Below are positions 1 through 8,003 of a stretch of DNA of 37,421 bases, in pieces. The stretch comes from Anaerolineae bacterium (lineage in GTDB: Bacteria; Chloroflexota; Anaerolineae; JAAYZQ01): contig JAFGOG010000185.1 in the NCBI GenBank assembly GCA_016926595.1, positions 1 to 37,421 of the forward strand. The letters run 5' to 3'. Below the pieces are notes generated by a model that was not told the origin of the DNA, ran no database searches, and saw only the letters and a list, made by a program, of their open reading frames with translations. The translations under genes were made by a program, and so were the position numbers. The first letter of the stretch is position 1, and each line of letters begins with the position of its first letter.

Positions 1-355
1 CGCCGTTTTGCGCGCCTGGGATGGGCACGCGGGCAGGACTCGAGGAACTGTCAAGGCAGAACGGCTGTGCCAGAGGGCGGGGCGGACTTGGCGCTGGCGG
101 CCGTGAGAGAGAACCACTGAAGCACTGAAGGGTGCTGATGCCACTGTGAGAAGCGCTGACCCTCAGGTGTTATGGATCCGCCTCGGTCTTGCCTTCCAAG
201 CCCGATCAGGTTATAATGGAGTTCAATCGGTTATGTGGAATCGTACTCTCACGTAGGCGGTAGTCCACAGTCCGTTTCTTTGAAGGTCGCTTGTCCCGAC
301 CCATCACCGCCCTTTCTTTCTGAACATCCTGGACAGAGTAGTACAGGAGCAATCG
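1..355. other. Non-coding left edge with a promoter
   Basis: No convincing gene is seen here. The three + frames all reach stops within about 130 bases of the window edge and their short peptides resemble nothing I know. They could be the tail of a gene that begins outside the window. A small direct repeat (CACTGAAG twice in a row) lies around 115-130. A sigma70-type promoter sits at 189-217 and points to the truncated helicase gene that starts at 356. Confidence 0.5.
189..217 (+). promoter_or_regulatory. Sigma70-type promoter of the truncated helicase gene
   Basis: TTGCCT (189-194) and TATAAT (212-217) are separated by 17 bases, close to the vegetative consensus. Transcription would start near 224, leaving a leader of about 130 bases before the ATG at 356. 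The promoter still looks intact although the gene behind it is broken. Confidence 0.6.
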
Positions 356-574
356 ATGGACGTCTTTGCTCTGCGTGACCAGTTGGTCCACGACTATGCA
401 ACTTGTATCCAGAGCTTTATCAACATCGGCGATGCCCGGATCCGGCAGCACGTGGACCGCGAGCTGGACGAGGGCCTGCTGTGGCCCGACCCCCTGCTCC
501 AGCTAAACCCAAGCTTTGAGCCGGGTCCTTGGATCGACGACCTGGTTGCCGATGGGACGCTGCACCCCCTGTGC
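356..574 (+). pseudogene. Truncated N-terminus of a large DEAD/DEAH-box helicase
   Basis: The first ~72 residues (MDVFALRDQLVHDY..., with ...GLLWPDPLLQLNPSF... and ...GPWIDDLVADGTLHP) look like the N-terminal end of the very long DEAD/DEAH-box helicases with a C-terminal DUF1998 domain found in many bacteria. This identification is from memory of the family. In those proteins this segment precedes the ATPase core, which is absent here. After about position 574 the reading frame stays open to 1081, but the peptide becomes low in recognisable sequence and runs into the pRiA4b-family gene in another frame. I read this as a 5' gene fragment left by a deletion. The stretch 575-765 contains two copies of TTGCACCCAAA (610-620 and 633-643) and no recognisable gene. 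It could instead be a short free-standing gene, but nothing supports that. Confidence 0.6.
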
Positions 575-779
575 CGCTGTCCTATTGCATGCTATAATGC
601 ACCAGCAGTTTGCACCCAAATTGTGCCAGGGGTTGCACCCAAAATGCACCACGCGCTGGCGGACCGGCTGTTGCAGGCAGTTTTCGCTCGATCACCTCTT
701 TCGAACAGGACACCATTTCCACCACGGTCGCCGCCATTTGACCGCAAGTCAGTTACAAAACAGATAGGAGGAGATACAA

Positions 780-1349
780 ATGGCTTTGACTACAGCAGCG
801 AGCGAGACGCGAGTCTATCAGCTCCGGGTAACACTCAGGAACGTCAGTCCACCCATCTGGCGCGTGGTCCAGGTCGCCGGCGATGCCACGCTTTACAGGC
901 TGCACCTGATCATCCAGGAGGTGATGGGTTGGGAAAACTATCACCTGTTCATGTTCACCATCGACGGCGTCGAATATGGCGAGCCCGATCCCGACGATTT
1001 CCGCGAGATCAAGAGCGCGCGGCGGGTCAAGCTCAGCCAGGTCATCCGCCAGGCGCGCCAGCGGTTCCTGTACGAGTATGACTTTGGCGATGGCTGGGAG
1101 CACGACGTCAAGGTCGAAAAGGTCCTGGCGCCCGCGGCCGGCGTCCGGTACCCGGTGTGCCTCGGCGGCGCTCGGGCCTGCCCACCGGAAGACTGCGGCG
1201 GCCCGTGGGGCTACGAAGAGCTGCTGAACACCGTCGGCGATCCCGAAAACGAGGAGTACGACGAGATGATGGAGTGGCTGGGCGGCGAGTTCGACCCCGA
1301 GAAGTTCGACCTGGAGGGCGTGAACCAGGCGCTGAGACGCATGCGGTAG
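780..1349 (+). CDS. pRiA4b ORF-3 family protein
   Basis: A 189-residue protein of the plasmid pRiA4b ORF-3 family, also annotated as an IS1096 passenger (TnpR-like) protein. Family hallmarks are visible: the opening YQLRVTLRNVSPPIWR, the central YEYDFGDGWEHDV segment near residues 99-111, a YPVCLGGARACPPEDCGG stretch near residues 125-142, and the acidic tail with GGEFDPEKFDLEGVN. The length is normal for the family. The start is fixed by a strong ribosome binding site, AGGAGGAG, ending about 6 bases upstream. The biochemical role is not established; members often lie in accessory regions or next to mobile elements. Here it follows a broken helicase gene, which fits a rearranged segment, but no transposase or terminal repeats are seen. 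Confidence 0.85.
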   Translation: MALTTAASETRVYQLRVTLRNVSPPIWRVVQVAGDATLYRLHLIIQEVMGWENYHLFMFTIDGVEYGEPDPDDFREIKSARRVKLSQVIRQARQRFLYEYDFGDGWEHDVKVEKVLAPAAGVRYPVCLGGARACPPEDCGGPWGYEELLNTVGDPENEEYDEMMEWLGGEFDPEKFDLEGVNQALRRMR

Positions 1350-1398
1350 GTCGCCCGGGCAAGCCGGGGCCGGTTCTTGGACCAGGGGAAAAGGAGCG

Positions 1399-2340
1399 AT
1401 GCCTCGACCCACGCGGCGGCGACTTGTTCTCAGCCTGCTGGCGACAGCCAGCCTGGGCCTTGTCATCCTCCTGATCATCCGCACGTCGCGGGCCAACTAC
1501 AACCGGCTCGCGCTCGGCGCCGGGACTACTGTGGGCACGATCGACGTTGCCCTCAGCCCGCCCCAGGAGCTGGACGGCATGACCCGAGCCGCTGTCCTGG
1601 ATCTGCGCCGCCAGGCCGTGGCCAGCTATCCCGATTTGCTCGCCGGCAGCTATACCCCTTCTCCCCAGGTCTTTCAGATCGGCGATAGCCTGCCCTGGTG
1701 GGGGATCGCCGGGCAGTTCTACTATGACAAGGGCGAGCACAGCATCGACGGGCCGTCCGAAGAGTCGCGCTTTATCCTCAACCCCTACCTGCTGGTCGCC
1801 GCCGAGCTGCGCGGGCTGAGCATCTGGTCGGACGGCGAGCGAGCCCTGGCCTGGGACAAGGCGCGGATTACCGGGCGGGACCTGGCCGACCCCGATTTCC
1901 CTTTCTACTGCCGGCCAACCAGCCTGCGCTGGTCGCCACAAGCTGCCCGGGCGACGGTGATCTACGACGTGTCGGGCTATCTGGCAGAGCTGAACCGCTG
2001 GACCAGCTATCCCCTGACTGTGGCCGATGCCAGCCTGGACCTGATCGCCTACAACGCCCGCGACATGGGCCTGAGTTATCTCTACCTGTCGCCAGCGGAC
2101 TCGGACAACCTGTCAGCGGGCAGCCCGATGGAATCTCCCATGGCCATCCCCCATTTCCTCCACGCGGGGGGCAGTTGTGGTTATCCGGGCGGCTGCAACA
2201 ACATGAGCCCGCGGGCGCCGGAGCTGGTCAACGTCCGCATCGAGCGCCTGCCGGCCCGGGCGATGATCTGGCTGTGGCGCGACGGGCCGACGGGCGTTGA
2301 ACAGCCGCCCGACATGACGTTCGTCATCGATTTCCAATAG
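1399..2340 (+). CDS. Secreted or membrane-anchored protein of unknown function
   Basis: I do not recognise this 313-residue protein. It begins with an arginine-rich N-terminus (MPRPTRRR) followed by one hydrophobic segment at about residues 9-26, so it is probably anchored in or exported across the membrane with the rest outside. The remainder is soluble-looking, rich in W, Y and P, with no obvious repeats. Three cysteines lie in it: one near residue 174 and two close together near residues 260-266 (GGSCGYPGGCNN), a possible disulfide in an extracytoplasmic protein. The start is supported by AAGGAG just upstream of the ATG. It lies about 50 bases after the pRiA4b-family gene and could share its transcript. 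It ends 283 bases before hutH, which has its own promoter. Confidence 0.7.
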   Translation: MPRPTRRRLVLSLLATASLGLVILLIIRTSRANYNRLALGAGTTVGTIDVALSPPQELDGMTRAAVLDLRRQAVASYPDLLAGSYTPSPQVFQIGDSLPWWGIAGQFYYDKGEHSIDGPSEESRFILNPYLLVAAELRGLSIWSDGERALAWDKARITGRDLADPDFPFYCRPTSLRWSPQAARATVIYDVSGYLAELNRWTSYPLTVADASLDLIAYNARDMGLSYLYLSPADSDNLSAGSPMESPMAIPHFLHAGGSCGYPGGCNNMSPRAPELVNVRIERLPARAMIWLWRDGPTGVEQPPDMTFVIDFQ

Positions 2341-2452
2341 TGGTCGCGCGGTACGGGCCGGCCGGATGGCGAGGGCAGAGGGCGCGGAGAGAAAAGCGAT
2401 CTGCTGGCGAGGCTGGCTTGCCTCCGGTCGGGGGTCGCCCTTACTGGCGCGC

Positions 2453-2480
2453 TTGACAACAGGCCAGGAGGGGATATACT
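2453..2480 (+). promoter_or_regulatory. Strong sigma70-type promoter of hutH
   Basis: A perfect -35 box TTGACA (2453-2458) and a near-perfect -10 box TATACT (2475-2480) are 16 bases apart. Transcription should start near 2487, giving a leader of roughly 137 bases before the hutH ATG at 2624. The promoter lies downstream of the farthest possible in-frame start (2366), which argues against that longer version of the protein. Confidence 0.7.
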
Positions 2481-2623
2481 GTGCGGTACAGCGCCTTGTA
2501 GTCCCAATTGTCGAGCAAAAAGCTGCGCCGCTTGAGCTAGCCACACACAGGAATCTGCCCTGCCGAACGGGCCAAGAGCGGATTTGGGGAAACAGGGCAC
2601 ATAGATCAGCCAAGGAGAAAGAG

Positions 2624-4147
2624 ATGACGATCGTTCTGGATGGATCACAATTGACCGTCGACAAGCTGGTGCGCGTCGCCCGCGACGGCGAAGCGGTAGA
2701 GGTGCCCGCCAGCGCCCTGGACCGGATCCGCGCCTGCCGGCAGATGATCGAGGCCAAGATCCAGGCCGGCGAGATTATGTACGGCATCAACACCGGCATC
2801 GGCGAGTTCTCGGAAGTGGTCCTCACCGACGACCAGGTGCAGCAGTTCCAGCGCTACTTGATCTACAACCACGCCGCCGGCATCGGCGAGCCGGCGCCGA
2901 TCGAGCACGTGCGCGGGGCGATGGCGGGCCGGATCAACGTCCACGCCCACGGCATGTCGGGCTGCCGGGCAGAGATCCCCCTAACCTACGCCGAGATGCT
3001 GAACAAGGGGGTCACGCCGGTGGTGTGCCAGAAGGGGTCGGTGGGCGCGTCGGGCGACCTGGCGCCGATGGCCCAGATGGCGCTGCTGCTGATGGGCGAG
3101 GGCGAGGCCTTTTACCGGGGGGAGCGGCTGCCGGGGCGGGAAGCGATGAACCGAGCGGGCATCGCCGTGCCCGACCTGCAGGCCCGCGACGGGCTGGCGG
3201 CGATCAACGGCTCGAACCTGCTGACCGCCATGAGCGCCATCCACCTGTACGACATGAACCGCTGGCTAGAGCAGGCCGAGATCGCGTGCGCGATGAGCCT
3301 GGAGGCGCTCCTGGCCAATATGAAGCCGTACGACGTGCGGCTCCACCAGGCGCGCGGCTTTGCCGGCGCGGTCCGCTCGGCCCGGGCGATCATAAAGTGC
3401 ATCGAAGGCAGCGACCTGCTCACCGGCAAGCACAAGACCAAGGTCCAGGATGCCTATTCGATGCGATCCTCGCCCCAGGTGATCGGCGCCGCCCACGACG
3501 CCATCGCCTATGCCCGCAGCCAGGTCGAGATCGAGCTCAACGGCGTCGGCGACAACCCGATCTTCTTACCCGAGTACAAGCTGACCCTCACCGGCGCCAA
3601 CTTTCAGGGGTCGCCGGTGTGCCTGCCCATGGACATGGCCGGGGCGGCGATCACCATGGTTTCTGTCCTGTCAGAGCGGCGGCTCAACCGCCTGACCAAC
3701 CCGGCGCTGAGTGTGGGGCTGCCCGCGTTTTTGACCAAGGGGGCGGGGATGTTTTCGGGGATGATGCTGAGCCAGTACACGGCGGACATGCTGATCGTGG
3801 AGCAGCGGATCCTGTCGGCGCCGGCCAGCGTCGGGTCGATCCCGGCCGCCGCCGACCAGGAGGATTTCGTGTCGATGGGTATGAACACGGCCCTCAAGAA
3901 CGGCCAGATCCTGGACAACGCCTATGGCATCCTGGGCATCGAGTTCATGGCAGCGGCCCAGGCCCTTGATTTCCGCGAGTTCAGCCCGGGACGGGGCGTG
4001 GCCGCGGCCAAGGCGGTGATCCGCAAGTATGTGGAACACCTGGACGTGGACCGGCCGTTGTACCCGGATCACAATGTGATGAAGGAGCTGGTCAAGTCGG
4101 GGGAGATTTTGGAAGCGGTCGAGGTCACCGTGGGGAGCCTGGACTGA
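2624..4147 (+). CDS. hutH: Histidine ammonia-lyase (MIO-dependent aromatic ammonia-lyase family)
   Basis: A 507-residue enzyme expected to remove ammonia from L-histidine to give urocanate, using the self-made MIO cofactor. The MIO-forming triad Ala142-Ser143-Gly144 sits in GSVGASGDLAP; these are the same numbers as in the Pseudomonas putida enzyme. His83 (in YNHAAGIGEP) matches the substrate-recognition His of histidine ammonia-lyases, and Glu393 occupies the place of the catalytic Glu414. The usual Ser before His83 is Asn, and some core motifs differ from classical HutH (QDAYSMRSSPQ; GANFQGSP), so a different aromatic amino acid as substrate cannot be excluded. The start at 2624 is chosen for AAGGAG, the family length and the promoter at 2453. 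No other histidine-degradation genes (hutU, hutI, hutG) are in the window. Confidence 0.88.
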   Translation: MTIVLDGSQLTVDKLVRVARDGEAVEVPASALDRIRACRQMIEAKIQAGEIMYGINTGIGEFSEVVLTDDQVQQFQRYLIYNHAAGIGEPAPIEHVRGAMAGRINVHAHGMSGCRAEIPLTYAEMLNKGVTPVVCQKGSVGASGDLAPMAQMALLLMGEGEAFYRGERLPGREAMNRAGIAVPDLQARDGLAAINGSNLLTAMSAIHLYDMNRWLEQAEIACAMSLEALLANMKPYDVRLHQARGFAGAVRSARAIIKCIEGSDLLTGKHKTKVQDAYSMRSSPQVIGAAHDAIAYARSQVEIELNGVGDNPIFLPEYKLTLTGANFQGSPVCLPMDMAGAAITMVSVLSERRLNRLTNPALSVGLPAFLTKGAGMFSGMMLSQYTADMLIVEQRILSAPASVGSIPAAADQEDFVSMGMNTALKNGQILDNAYGILGIEFMAAAQALDFREFSPGRGVAAAKAVIRKYVEHLDVDRPLYPDHNVMKELVKSGEILEAVEVTVGSLD

Positions 4148-4207
4148 AGCCAAGGTGGAACCTGCAGCAGGCGCAACGCACTGTAGGATGATTTCGGATC
4201 GAGCTCA

Positions 4208-4236
4208 GGGCGAGGCAAAGACAACATGCCTCGCCC
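4208..4236. repeat. Perfect inverted repeat between hutH and the SpoIIE-type gene
   Basis: GGGCGAGGCA (4208-4217) and TGCCTCGCCC (4227-4236) form perfect 10-base arms around a 9-base loop. There is no T-run behind it, so it is not a standard intrinsic terminator. The core GGGCGAGG/CCTCGCCC recurs in the terminator hairpin at 14761-14786, which suggests a small repeated palindrome family. The ATG at 4226 lies in the loop, and this is why the later ATG at 4259 is preferred for the next gene. Confidence 0.65.
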
Positions 4237-4258
4237 CTACGGGACCCGGTGGAACGAG

Positions 4259-6514
4259 ATGCTTGAGCTGAAGGATCTGATCCATCTGCCGGAGGTGGAC
4301 AGGCTGTTCGAGGAAATGGCTGCGGACGGGCCGGGGCTGATCGTGGTGGCCGGGCTGGATCCACGCCCGTCAGCGGGCGCGACGGCTGGCGACCGGTTCC
4401 TGCCCAGCGGCCGGTCGGCCATCTTTCGGATAGTCATGCGGCAGATATTAACAACCCGACCCAGAACGCAGGCGATCGTGTTGGCGGAGAGCGAGGAGGC
4501 GGTGCGGCTACCGCGGCAGATCCGGCGGCGGGTGACGCTGTCGCTGGTGGACAAGGCGCTGCCCTATGCGCAGCGGATCACCCAGGCCGCGCGCAAGCGA
4601 CCGGACCTGGTGGTGATCGACCGGCTGTGCGCCGAGAACGCCGTGGCAGCCCTGGATGCGGCTCAGCGGGGCGTGCGCGTCCTGGCCCAGCTCGATACTG
4701 TCTGTCGCGGGGCCGAGGTGGCCCGCCAACTGGCCGACCTGGGCGCGTCGCAGGAGCAGATCCGCACTTTGCGCTGGGTGGTGGCCGTGCAACGCCTGGC
4801 CTCCTTGTGTCCGGTCTGCAAGCAGCCGGCTCCTCTCAACGCGGCCCAGATGGCCAGGCTGCAGCGCCTATACCCCGACCTCGACCTGGACGATGCGGCG
4901 GCCGGCGAGGGAGAATCCGCCTTTTTCCAGGCATCCGGCTGTGAGGCCTGCGGCCACACCGGCCGCGAGGGCGAAGTGGCCGTCTTTGACATCTACCGCG
5001 CCGGCCCCGACGCCATCGACTCTTTCGCCCAGCCCAGCCTGCTGCCGCTGGAGGCCTACCTGTTCGGCATGGCGGCGCGCGGCTACCTGCCGCTGGACGA
5101 CCTGTTCCACTTTAAGGCCGACCAACTGCGGCGCACCCAAAGCCTGCTGGCCGCCAGCGAGCAGGCCCTGGCCCAGGCCAATGCCGCGCTGGAAGCCAAG
5201 CTGGCCGAGTTGGAGGCCGCCAACCGGGTGCTCCAGCAGCGGACCGAGGCGCTGATCTCGCTGCAGAGTATCGGCCAGGCGCTGATCGCCTCGACCAGCC
5301 TGGACGAGCTGGCCGGACGGCTGTGCCAGCACGCCTGCGACCTGTGCGGCGCCGAGCGGGCCATCCTCTACCTGGCCCACCCTGATGGCCAGACGGCGGA
5401 GATACTCGCCGCCATCGGCTGGGACACAGCGCCGATCCGCCAGCTCCTCGACGCGGCCCAGGTGTTCCCTGCCAAGGGCGACGGCGATCCGGCGCCTTTT
5501 AACGGCTGTCCACCGGGCGTGCCGGAGCGCCCGACCGACGCGCCGGGCCATGCGTTGACCGGGCTGCGCGTCCCGCTGGTCGCCCAGAAGGTGCGAGTGG
5601 GCCAGATGATCGTCCATACCTTCCACCGGGTCCAATTTACGCCGGGCGCGGTTGCGCTGCTCCAGACCTTTGCCAACCAGGCAGCGCTGGCCATCCAGCG
5701 CGCCCGGCTGGTGGAGGCGCTCCAGGACAAGATCGTCCAACTGGAAGCCGCGCAGGCCGAGCTGGTCCGGAAGGAACGGCTGGAGCGCGAGCTGGAGCTG
5801 GCCCGCCAGGTGCAGCAGAGCGTGCTGCCGCGTATCTTTCCACTGGCGCCAGGTTATACCTTTGCCGCGCGCAACGAGCCGGCCCGCCGGGTCGGCGGTG
5901 ACTTTTACGATGTGATCCTGCTCGACGCCGGCCGCTTTGGGGTGGTGATCGGCGACGTTTCGGACAAGGGGATGCCGGCGGCGCTGTACATGGCCCTGGC
6001 GCGCAGCCTGCTGCTGGCCGAGGCCCGCCGCGAGTCTTCGCCGCGAGCCGTGCTGGCCAGCGTTCACCGGCTGTTGCTGGAGTTGGGCCAGCCGTCGATG
6101 TTTGTGACAGTGTTCTACGGGGTGGTCGACGGCTCGACCCGGCAGTTGACCTACAGCCGCGCCGGACACGAGCGGCCGGTGCTGCTGCGCGACGGGCGCG
6201 CCCATTTCCTGGGCGGCGAAGGCACCTTCCTGGGCTTGATGGAGGACATTCAGCAGGCTCTCACGGAAGAGCGGATCGATCTGGCTCCCGGCGACCGCCT
6301 GGTGCTGTATACTGACGGACTGACCGACGCCCAATCCTCCGACGGCCACGCCTTTGGCCTGGAGCGGCTGGTCGAGATGCTCCAAGCACACTCTGGGCTC
6401 TCGCCCGACGAGCTGTGCGTACAAGTGTTCGCCGACCTGGCGGCCTACCAGGGCTCTGCCGAGCAGTATGACGACATGACGATGGTGGTGGTCGAGGTCG
6501 GCGAGACAGGTTGA
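4259..6514 (+). CDS. Three-part signalling protein: degenerate GspE/PilB-like domain, GAF, SpoIIE/PP2C phosphatase
   Basis: A cytoplasmic 751-residue protein. Residues ~20-260 follow the C-terminal ATPase domain of GspE/PilB secretion ATPases: GLIVVAGL stands where GLILVTGPTGSGKST is expected, RPDLVVIDRL replaces the Walker B region, and a tetracysteine pair (C184-x2-C187 and C228-x2-C231, the latter followed by GHTGREGEVAVFDIY) matches their zinc motif. The Walker A lysine is missing, so ATP use is unlikely. A predicted coiled coil (~290-335) leads to a GAF sensor domain (~335-490), a second helix (~495-525) and a SpoIIE/PP2C Ser/Thr phosphatase (~530-750) with RVGGDFYD, GDVSDKG, YTDGLTDA and YDDMTM, the metal-binding aspartates being intact. 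The ATG at 4226 lies inside an inverted repeat, so the start at 4259 is preferred. The target may be an anti-sigma-factor antagonist, but no partner lies nearby. Confidence 0.85.
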   Translation: MLELKDLIHLPEVDRLFEEMAADGPGLIVVAGLDPRPSAGATAGDRFLPSGRSAIFRIVMRQILTTRPRTQAIVLAESEEAVRLPRQIRRRVTLSLVDKALPYAQRITQAARKRPDLVVIDRLCAENAVAALDAAQRGVRVLAQLDTVCRGAEVARQLADLGASQEQIRTLRWVVAVQRLASLCPVCKQPAPLNAAQMARLQRLYPDLDLDDAAAGEGESAFFQASGCEACGHTGREGEVAVFDIYRAGPDAIDSFAQPSLLPLEAYLFGMAARGYLPLDDLFHFKADQLRRTQSLLAASEQALAQANAALEAKLAELEAANRVLQQRTEALISLQSIGQALIASTSLDELAGRLCQHACDLCGAERAILYLAHPDGQTAEILAAIGWDTAPIRQLLDAAQVFPAKGDGDPAPFNGCPPGVPERPTDAPGHALTGLRVPLVAQKVRVGQMIVHTFHRVQFTPGAVALLQTFANQAALAIQRARLVEALQDKIVQLEAAQAELVRKERLERELELARQVQQSVLPRIFPLAPGYTFAARNEPARRVGGDFYDVILLDAGRFGVVIGDVSDKGMPAALYMALARSLLLAEARRESSPRAVLASVHRLLLELGQPSMFVTVFYGVVDGSTRQLTYSRAGHERPVLLRDGRAHFLGGEGTFLGLMEDIQQALTEERIDLAPGDRLVLYTDGLTDAQSSDGHAFGLERLVEMLQAHSGLSPDELCVQVFADLAAYQGSAEQYDDMTMVVVEVGETG

Positions 6515-6567
6515 TCTCCTGTCCTCCCAACCGCCGAAATCGTAGGGCAAGCGCCGGCCCAGCGTCC

Positions 6568-6596
6568 TTGACGCGCGGCCTGGTGTGGAGTACAAT
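6568..6596 (+). promoter_or_regulatory. Sigma70-type promoter giving a near-leaderless mRNA
   Basis: TTGACG (6568-6573) and TACAAT (6591-6596) are 17 bases apart. The ATG of the SAM hydrolase gene begins at 6607, only 10 bases after the -10 box, so the transcript would start within a few bases of the start codon. No ribosome binding site can fit in such a leader. Confidence 0.65.
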
Positions 6597-6606
6597 AGAG
6601 AACATC

Positions 6607-7404
6607 ATGTCCCGGCCGATTGTTACCCTGACGACCGATTTTGGACAGGCCGACGGCTATGCCGGCGCAATGAAAGGCATCATCCTGACCATCTGCCCGG
6701 AGGCCATCCTGGTGGACATCAGCCATGAGGTCAGGCCCCAGGCCGTGCGCCAAGCCGCCTACGTCCTTTCAACCGCCACGCCTTATTTTCCGGCGGGCGC
6801 CGTGCACCTGGTGGTGGTAGACCCGGGGGTGGGCAGCGACCGGCGGCCGATCGCGGTCCGTTCGGAACGAGCAACCTATGTCGCGCCGGACAATGGGGTG
6901 TTGAGCCTGGCGCTGGCCCTCGACCCGCCGCAGGCGGCCGTTCACCTTCGCGCAGACCGGCCGATCGGCGCCACGTTCCACGGGCGCGACCTATTTGCTC
7001 CGGCAGCAGCGCGCCTGGCCTGCGGCGCCGACCTCGACGAGTTGGGCGAGGCTGTCTCCCTGACCGGTCTGGTCAGCCTGCCAAACCTCTCTCCCCAACA
7101 GCAGCCCGACGGCTCATGGATTGGCCACATCCTGCACATAGATCGTTTTGGCAACCTGATATCCGACATCGAGTACCCGGTGACGGACGCCCCATCCACA
7201 GCCCTCAACTCGCAGGGTGTAGTGTGGGTGGGAAAGGTGCGGATCGCCGGCGTGATCCGCACCTACAGCGACGTGGCGCCGGGAGAGCTCGTGGCCTATG
7301 TCGGGAGCAGCGGCCACCTGGAGATAGCGGTGCGGGATGGGAGCGCAGCAGTCCGGCTGGGCGTAGGTGTGGGTGACGCAGTGCGGGTGGAGGGCCTGCT
7401 ATGA
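6607..7404 (+). CDS. SAM hydroxide adenosyltransferase (SAM hydrolase, DUF62 family)
   Basis: A 265-residue enzyme of the family that splits S-adenosylmethionine with water into adenosine and methionine, related to the fluorinase and chlorinase. The N-terminal TTDFG (Asp11) is the usual SAM-binding start. Asp72, Arg79 and His125 (in DPGVGSDRR and FHGRDLF) have the spacing of the Asp-Arg-His set used to activate water in DUF62 proteins, which supports hydrolase rather than halogenase activity. APDNGVLS and DRFGNLISDI are also conserved. The ATG at 6607 is chosen because it begins the conserved domain and sits 10 bases after a -10 box; earlier in-frame codons lie upstream of the promoter. The stop overlaps the next ATG by 4 bases, so the two genes are co-transcribed. 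Confidence 0.88.
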   Translation: MSRPIVTLTTDFGQADGYAGAMKGIILTICPEAILVDISHEVRPQAVRQAAYVLSTATPYFPAGAVHLVVVDPGVGSDRRPIAVRSERATYVAPDNGVLSLALALDPPQAAVHLRADRPIGATFHGRDLFAPAAARLACGADLDELGEAVSLTGLVSLPNLSPQQQPDGSWIGHILHIDRFGNLISDIEYPVTDAPSTALNSQGVVWVGKVRIAGVIRTYSDVAPGELVAYVGSSGHLEIAVRDGSAAVRLGVGVGDAVRVEGLL

Positions 7405-7988
7405 GCGCCAGTCCGCAGACGGTGTGGGACCGCCTGGAATTACGGCTGATCCGGATGTTGACAATCGGCCTGGCCCTGTTCGACAGGCTGTTCAACGTAA
7501 ACTGGGGCGAGCGGCTGCTGGAGCGGCAGAGCAACCGGTGGCGGGCGCGGCTGGCACGGCTGCAGGAGGAGATGGATCGCCTGGAAGCCGAGCGCAGCCG
7601 GGTGCAGGCGCAAGCCGAGGCGCTGGCGCTCCACGTCGCGACGATCTACCTGGGCGGACGCAGCCTGGCTCGCCACGAGCTGCGCTTCGACCCGGCCGAT
7701 CCGCACGAGGAAGGGATATTGGACGCCACGATAGATCTGCTGGTCAGGAACCGCCTGGCGGCGATCGAGGACAGGGAATCTGAGCCGGGGCGCCACATCT
7801 ATTACCTGGAACCCAATTGGCCCGCCATCCGCGACCGGCTGGCCGAGGCGATAGAGCTGGCCGAGCCGCAGGCGGCAGAGTTGTATCGTGAGAGCCTGGT
7901 TTTTATCGACGAGACGTTTCTGGCCGGCAAGGGAGATACTTATCGCCCTGCAGCTCCCTGGCCTGACCGGCCAGGAAAGGCAGAATGA
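7401..7988 (+). CDS. Coiled-coil protein of unknown function
   Basis: A 195-residue protein that I do not recognise. A hydrophobic patch at ~18-28 (MLTIGLALFDRLF) is followed by a charged helix (~45-75, ARLARLQEEMDRLEAERSR) that should form a coiled coil. The rest (LRFDPADPHEEGILDATIDLLVRNRLAAIED) resembles a small winged-helix-like or partner-binding region, but this is only an impression. The start codon overlaps the stop of the SAM hydrolase gene (ATGA), so translation is coupled. murA follows 15 bases later. A 7-base inverted repeat (CCTGGCC/GGCCAGG, 7957-7975) lies in its last codons. Confidence 0.75.
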   Translation: MSASPQTVWDRLELRLIRMLTIGLALFDRLFNVNWGERLLERQSNRWRARLARLQEEMDRLEAERSRVQAQAEALALHVATIYLGGRSLARHELRFDPADPHEEGILDATIDLLVRNRLAAIEDRESEPGRHIYYLEPNWPAIRDRLAEAIELAEPQAAELYRESLVFIDETFLAGKGDTYRPAAPWPDRPGKAE

Positions 7989-8003
7989 CATGGGAGGCAA
8001 CTC

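Noticed and set aside
593..598. Perfect TATAAT between the helicase fragment and the pRiA4b-family gene
   Set aside because: No acceptable -35 box 15-19 bases upstream and no extended -10 element, so it is not listed as a promoter, although it could still work.
356..1081. A single 241-codon reading frame covering the helicase fragment and beyond
   Set aside because: Only the first ~72 codons look like a known protein; the rest overlaps the pRiA4b-family gene, which has a strong ribosome binding site and clear family motifs in another frame.
3025..3969. Second + frame (314 codons) inside hutH
   Set aside because: Shadow of the MIO-lyase gene; no start signal and no motif.
4868..6595. Long - strand reading frame (575 codons) opposite the SpoIIE-type gene
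   Set aside because: It mirrors a clear coding gene on the other strand; the peptide is rich in Gln, Gly and Arg as expected of a high-GC shadow, with no motif.
7957..7975. Inverted repeat CCTGGCC/GGCCAGG
   Set aside because: It lies inside the coding end of the 7401-7988 gene, just before murA in the same operon, and has no T-run; not a terminator.
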